Assembly: GCA_037976565.1 (NCBI GenBank)
Contig: CP137686.1
Span: forward strand, 3,638,019 to 3,702,018
DNA: 64,000 nucleotides
DNA from: Mesocentrotus franciscanus
Lineage: Eukaryota; Echinodermata; Echinoidea; Camarodonta; Strongylocentrotidae
Direction of reading: 5' to 3'
Part shown: positions 59,170-64,000 of the stretch, one piece after another
Layout: every line of letters starts with the position of its first letter
Position numbering within the stretch: the stretch's first letter is position 1
Made by a program: the position numbers and the translations under genes
The notes under the pieces: generated by a model
Databases searched by the model: none
What the model saw: only the letters and a program-made list of their open reading frames with translations
Told to the model about the DNA's origin: nothing

Positions 59170-62023
59170 GTAGGAAGACATCCCTTTAATGCTTTGAGCA
59201 CCTTCTGTGGTTGATAATTATTATATAAAAATATCAAATATTATGATTTACTTACTCACACTTGTTTTAAAAGCGACATACAAATGAATCAAGATTTCTT
59301 TCTTTTTTTTCATATTATTTTATTACAAAAGGCAAATCTTTAATAAGTTACTAGTATGCACAGAGTAATACAAATTATTGTAGACGATATTAGCTTTCAC
59401 ATTTCAACTGCATGTAAAATTTATACATCTTTAGTTTTGCTGTAATCTTATATCTAGCTATATATGGAAATATGAAAGAGAAAGTCATTTGGCATCAATA
59501 AGCGTTTTTACACATGGCTGCACGGTCTACAGTCTAATTTACAGGAAAACATATACGGAAAAAGAATAATCAAATATATCCTATTACTATCGTATTGTAT
59601 TCAATGTGATCGTAACTGTTAAGAAGTCTCATGATTATAACATCCGCGTGTGAAGATTTTGCGAAGCATTTGTGTAAACCAAAGGAATGAAACATTTCTT
59701 TGCAAAATAAAAGTAGTTTGATCAATTTTGGTTGTCTTTTGATTCGCGGTTCTTTTAAGAATATATTGACGTTTTAATCTAAAAATGTACAGGAGCAGAA
59801 ATACATTTTCGGGGAGTGGGGGTCATTTCTTTTGGAGTGGAAAACCGCTCTCAAAAGATTAATTCAACCACTATTTTGTAGTGGATTTCACTCTGGCTTG
59901 GAGTGGATTCAAGTCCAAAGGATGTGGTCCATTGTATGACTCCAATAGAAAGAGGTGATTTCCACTCTGCATTTAGTGCATTAGGAGATTACGTCATAGA
60001 AGGAGCATGTTAATAAGCACATTGGTACACATTTTCTTCTTTATAAACGATAGGCCGATAGGGTGCTCTGCGTAAATACAGCAATACAAACAAATTAATA
60101 AAAATATAAAGGCTCTCTTTATATACATTAACAAAATATACAACACATATTTTATACAACAGAATGACGGATCCACCTTAATGTAATGTTATCGTAATAT
60201 TCAAGAAATTCAAGAGTACATAAGTTACGCAATGATCGAAACTTAATTGGTATACATGAATTGGTCAAATTGTTATATACAGTCATACATCAATTATATA
60301 CCAATAAAAGTTAACCATTATGTATGATACATAAAAATTACACTCACTGCTGTACAATTTTCACAAAGTAGTACACATGCACATGGCAGTAACTCTTTTT
60401 TGGCAAGAATGTGAACATTTTAACATATTTGACGGATAGAAGATAGAAGTTATATTATTTAAAGTCACATGAAAATTTGTTTATTATGCCAGTCGCAGGT
60501 TGAATGATACTAATATTTTTTCACACTATTTATTAAAGAGCTACTTCTTTTGTCAAGATGGGCACACAAAGAAATACCACTCACCAGAGATCAGTGAGAA
60601 ATGCAGGTTAAATTTTGCCCCACCCCCCTCCCAATCGATCGGTACAACGGCAGCCTTGAAATAGGCCGCGCTGCGATTACGATTTTTTGCCCTGAAAAAT
60701 AAATTGTTAAGCATTTTCGAGCTAAAAATTTGCCGATATAGCATAAAAGCGTAACAAAATTAATTGTATTCATTTTAATTATGAGCTTGAAACGAAAAAC
60801 AGTTTGAAAAAAATATTTAGTTGATGAGTCTACTGGAATATTCAATATTGGATTGCTCTCTGCGTGTCAACTATATATGCAATAATTATGAAAAATTATC
60901 ATGTTATATTAGATAAACTGTGCAATTCTCGTATGAATTATGTAATTAGAGGAATGAAATTAATGTTGTATTTAAACAAAACAAAAAACAAAAAAATCAT
61001 CGAACGACATCGTTTTTTGAAACAAAACCATCTCATTACAGAACATAAACTATAAATCTGAATATCAGATCACGTAAATAAAATTCACCGTGACACGGTG
61101 CGAATTTCTCTGACGGGTCGAGCCCGACAACGTTAAAAGTTATTTTGTATTCCCGATTTGGACTTTTCCTCACACAGTGTTATATATCACACATCGGGTC
61201 TCAAAACAAAACCATCAAGGGTCGTTCAGACATGACGCAAAGTGTTATCATTTCTGAATCTTATAACACAGAGCTCATTAATTACATGGCGGTTTGATAT
61301 TACCGCACCATATCTGAACAAGCCTTTGCCTTATAAGCTAGTATTTGGGTATGACAACGCCCCGTTAACAATAATCAAACAAACAGATGAACAAATAAAT
61401 CTCTTACAGAAAGCGTATCCTGCAAGTCTGATAATAGTCCCAGACTTTCTTATATCACCTTTAGATTCACTTTCACATGTTGTCGAGTACATCCTGTTTC
61501 CAAACATCTACTCGTCTTTCCAACAAACAAACAAACAAAAAAGGACAGAAATTCTCAACTTGATACATCCTTAACAGGATAACACTTCATCACAATCTAT
61601 ATTAAGAAATAATTCTACAACTTCAGGACACATGTCAAAGGGATGCCAGGGAGCAATAGCCCCTTCATGATTTTACAAATATGCTTTTAGAAAATCCTTT
61701 GGGGCGAATGCTTTACCCCCTTCAGGCACCGTCCCTGTATAATTTTACCCAGAAGTACGTCCTACTGTGCTATTATGCCAACTCAAATGACATGCCCTTT
61801 CCTTTTAGCATGTTTTAAGCCTTAAAGAGCATTTAAATGAACCGGCAAATACCTATCCTCTCCCGCGTGAAATAGTACCTTCATAGTTTTAGTACGATCA
61901 TCTCCCTGGTACGATAATAATTTACGTGCTATTTGTACATTTTCTACGAAGTAGTTCTGAATATTGCACAAAGAAACTTCTTTATCTTTTCTCCTACTCT
62001 TCCCGCGCGGCGGAGGTCAGATT
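59170..62023. other. AT-rich DNA, probably including the 3' UTR of the TNF-ligand gene
   Basis: Lies downstream of the minus-strand stop at 62024. I could not fix a polyadenylation site; an inverse AATAAA at 60529-60534 is one candidate. A 110-codon plus-strand frame (61242-61574) has no recognisable domain. Confidence 0.4.
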
Positions 62024-63782
62024 TCAAGTTGCTGCTGCAGCCATGTGATCGGGCATCGTCGAACGCAGCATGTAGAGCCCGAAGAAGGTCTTGTCGCTGC
62101 CTGTGTTGATTCGTAGATGGTTATTGGATACGCTCACCGTGATCCTATCGCCCTTGTCGAGATGGAACACCCCACCGTGATACTTCGTCGCGTATTCTTT
62201 GAAAGGGGCGACGCTCTCCATCAACGGGATGTGGTTGCGATTCGTCGAAGAACGCTGCACCAGAAAATAAAAGGAAAGGGAAATGACATGGGTTACGATT
62301 TGCTGGAAACAAGAGCCATCTGTACACAATATTTGGCCAACCTAGTTTTAGTTGGTCAAAACATGGTGCATATTCTTTTGTTTTATGCTAACTTGCCCTA
62401 CAAAACAGTATTAGCCATATAAATATGCCCAACTCGGATCGGGATGGCCGAACTCTCCTAATCAATGGCTCTGGACACAAGTTCAAACTGCCATAGTGCC
62501 ATAGCAATAGGAGGTCTGTCTTAAGTCGATTTGACCAAAGCATCTCGACTTTTCATTTCCGCCTGACAACTTAACTTAGACTTAAAAAGCCCATGTCGTG
62601 TTTTACTTATTGTATGTACGATTACGTGAGGATCATTTCTAACACGACAGAGGTTTTAAGGATTAAGGTGGAAGAAAAGATGAGAGAAAGTTCAGATGAA
62701 GCGGGGAAAATAAAGATTTAGACAGCGGTCTTTGAAGTCATGAGAGTTTTAAAAAGGCTGTAATACATACTATAAGAAGAGGAAAGAAGGAGTAGGAGGA
62801 CGATGAGGAAGAAGAGGACGAGAAAGATTTAACAACAAAAAAGACTAGTTACCATGGGCAACTTCTGCTGAGATGAGGGGTCAACATCTCCACTTTCGGA
62901 ATCACCGAAGTAGATTTGAGTGTAGAGGTAGTAATAACCCGACTCGGCGATTTCAATGTGGCCATCGCTGCTCAAGAATTCCAAGTTGTGTGTTACGTTC
63001 GCTTTCCATTCAATTAAGCATTCTAATAAACGAAAATAGAATGATACAAAAGTATTACAAATGATGGCAAATCTTGAAAAAGTTTACAGTCAATTAATAA
63101 TAATGATAATAGTGAGTTTTCGGGTGAAAACTCGGGTGATCTAGAGAGATGATCTCTCAGAGATGATCAGAGATGATCAGAGATGATCTTGAGATGATCT
63201 CTCAGACTTAACATCCCTGGTTTTCCATGAGACTGTTAGAAGATAATCCTCCAATAGGCCAACCCTTTTTGTATTTTTTGTTATAATTATTTCGTTTTTT
63301 TTTTTTTTTTTTTTTTTAATAATAATAATTATTAATTTACATGTAGGCATAGTTCACAATAAACGGACTGAAGAGAAAATTAACAAAGGAAAAGTAATAA
63401 TGTAGGCTACAAGATGCAGACTTTAATAAGATTTTGATTCAGTCTATAAAACAGACACTACAAACAGAATCGCAAGAAACCAACTAATTGACAAGTGCAA
63501 TTCCAATACCCTATAGTACATTCCGTCCCATTTTTAGAAAGTCTGCGATCGAGTTAAAGTACAAGACTAAAGAATTGCCAAAGGGATTAAAGAATGAAAA
63601 TGAAACAAAATATTTGTTCTTTATTCCTTACCCAATTGCGGATCATTTCCCCTCGCTCCGTTGTTTGTCCCGACAATGTGAGCGTAAGCTGATTTCGTTT
63701 CTCTCTCATGTGATGGTGGTGGCATAGCTGTTTGAGGACCATTATGGGGTGGAGGTGACGCACCATGCCGACTTTCTGAATT
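62024..63782 (-). CDS. TNF-superfamily ligand, 3' part (TNF homology domain), three exons
   Basis: Minus-strand exons: 63782-63632, 63022-62853 and 62254-62024 (stop TGA at 62026-62024). All junctions are GT-AG with compatible phases (1/2, 0/0). Exon one ends with SAYAHIVGTNNGARGNDPQL, the first strand of the TNF homology domain. Exon two has CLIEWKANVTHNLEFLSSDG and IAESGYYYLYTQIYF. Exon three has GGVFHLDKGDRITVSVSN and ends TFFGLYML plus a short tail. These are hallmark strands of the trimeric jelly-roll cytokine domain. The stalk and membrane anchor must lie beyond the right edge. Which subfamily (TRAIL-like, TNFSF15-like, EDA-like) cannot be decided. Such ligands act outside the cell on TNF receptors to control death, immunity or development. 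Confidence 0.87.
63145..63207. repeat. Short agagatgatc tandem/palindromic repeat
   Basis: Five to six imperfect copies of agagatgatc with an inverse gatcatctct; lies between exons of the TNF-ligand gene. Confidence 0.7.
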
Positions 63783-64000
63783 CTATACGAGAAGGGGACA
63801 AAAAAGAAGGGGGAAATATTTAACAGAGTGATTTACAAGTTGATAGCGGAGCATAAAATGGTATTCTCATATTACTTCCAAAAAAAGAAGATTGAATATG
63901 AGACGGTAAGTTCGAGAAAGAGTCTTTGCTTCAAAAAATAAATGTTTCCATCTTTTCAGGCCTATGCAAAGATTGGGACTTAAGTCGTTATGGGTCAATT

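Noticed and set aside
61242..61574. 110-codon frame near the TNF-ligand gene
   Set aside because: No family resemblance; lies opposite the probable 3' UTR of the minus-strand gene.

Overview
This is a metazoan nuclear genome scaffold: about 37-40% GC by eye, GT-AG introns, many short inverted-repeat DNA elements, tRNA-derived SINEs, decayed LINEs and long microsatellites, and a 500-N scaffold gap. The repeat mix (SINEs with a 'gcaagacat...ccactctccacccaggtgtt' body, dense TACATGTA palindromes, conserved deuterostome-type genes) suggests a marine invertebrate, most likely an echinoderm such as a sea urchin. That placement is inference; no sequence search was possible. Layout: (1) 1-20,400 is intergenic with no convincing gene. 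It holds a hAT-type MITE with a perfect 8-bp target duplication, several other MITEs, a diverged tandem duplication, and a 1.8-kb foldback built of ACTGGT/ACCAGT units. (2) 20,699-41,101 (+) is one complete gene in 15 coding exons, the orthologue of Integrator complex subunit 6 (INTS6/DICE1 family). It has an N-terminal VWA domain with the DxSxS MIDAS signature and the conserved C-terminal domain shared by INTS6 and related proteins. All splice phases agree, but exon 8 lacks one C in a C-run and is frameshifted in this assembly. Its introns carry an internally deleted PIF/Harbinger transposon (with TTA target duplications and perfect 25-bp terminal repeats), pogo-like palindromic MITEs, SINEs, a LINE fragment and CT microsatellites. 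(3) 42,400-62,000 is repeat-rich and intergenic. A 1.7-kb unit is duplicated in tandem; its second copy is split by a MITE, which is split by a LINE, which is itself split by two more MITEs. The gap at 51,416-51,915 follows. Beyond it lie purine-rich simple repeats, a 310-bp (CTT)n tract, a minisatellite palindrome and more SINE/LINE remains. (4) 62,024-63,782 (-) is the 3' part of a TNF-superfamily ligand gene: three exons covering essentially the whole TNF homology domain, with the 5' exons (stalk and membrane anchor) beyond the window. The two host genes converge (INTS6 +, TNF ligand -) across a 21-kb repeat-filled interval. INTS6 is a housekeeping nuclear factor and the TNF-type ligand an extracellular signal; nothing indicates that they act together. 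I found no operon-like or defence-island-like system. The most unusual content is the architecture of the mobile DNA.
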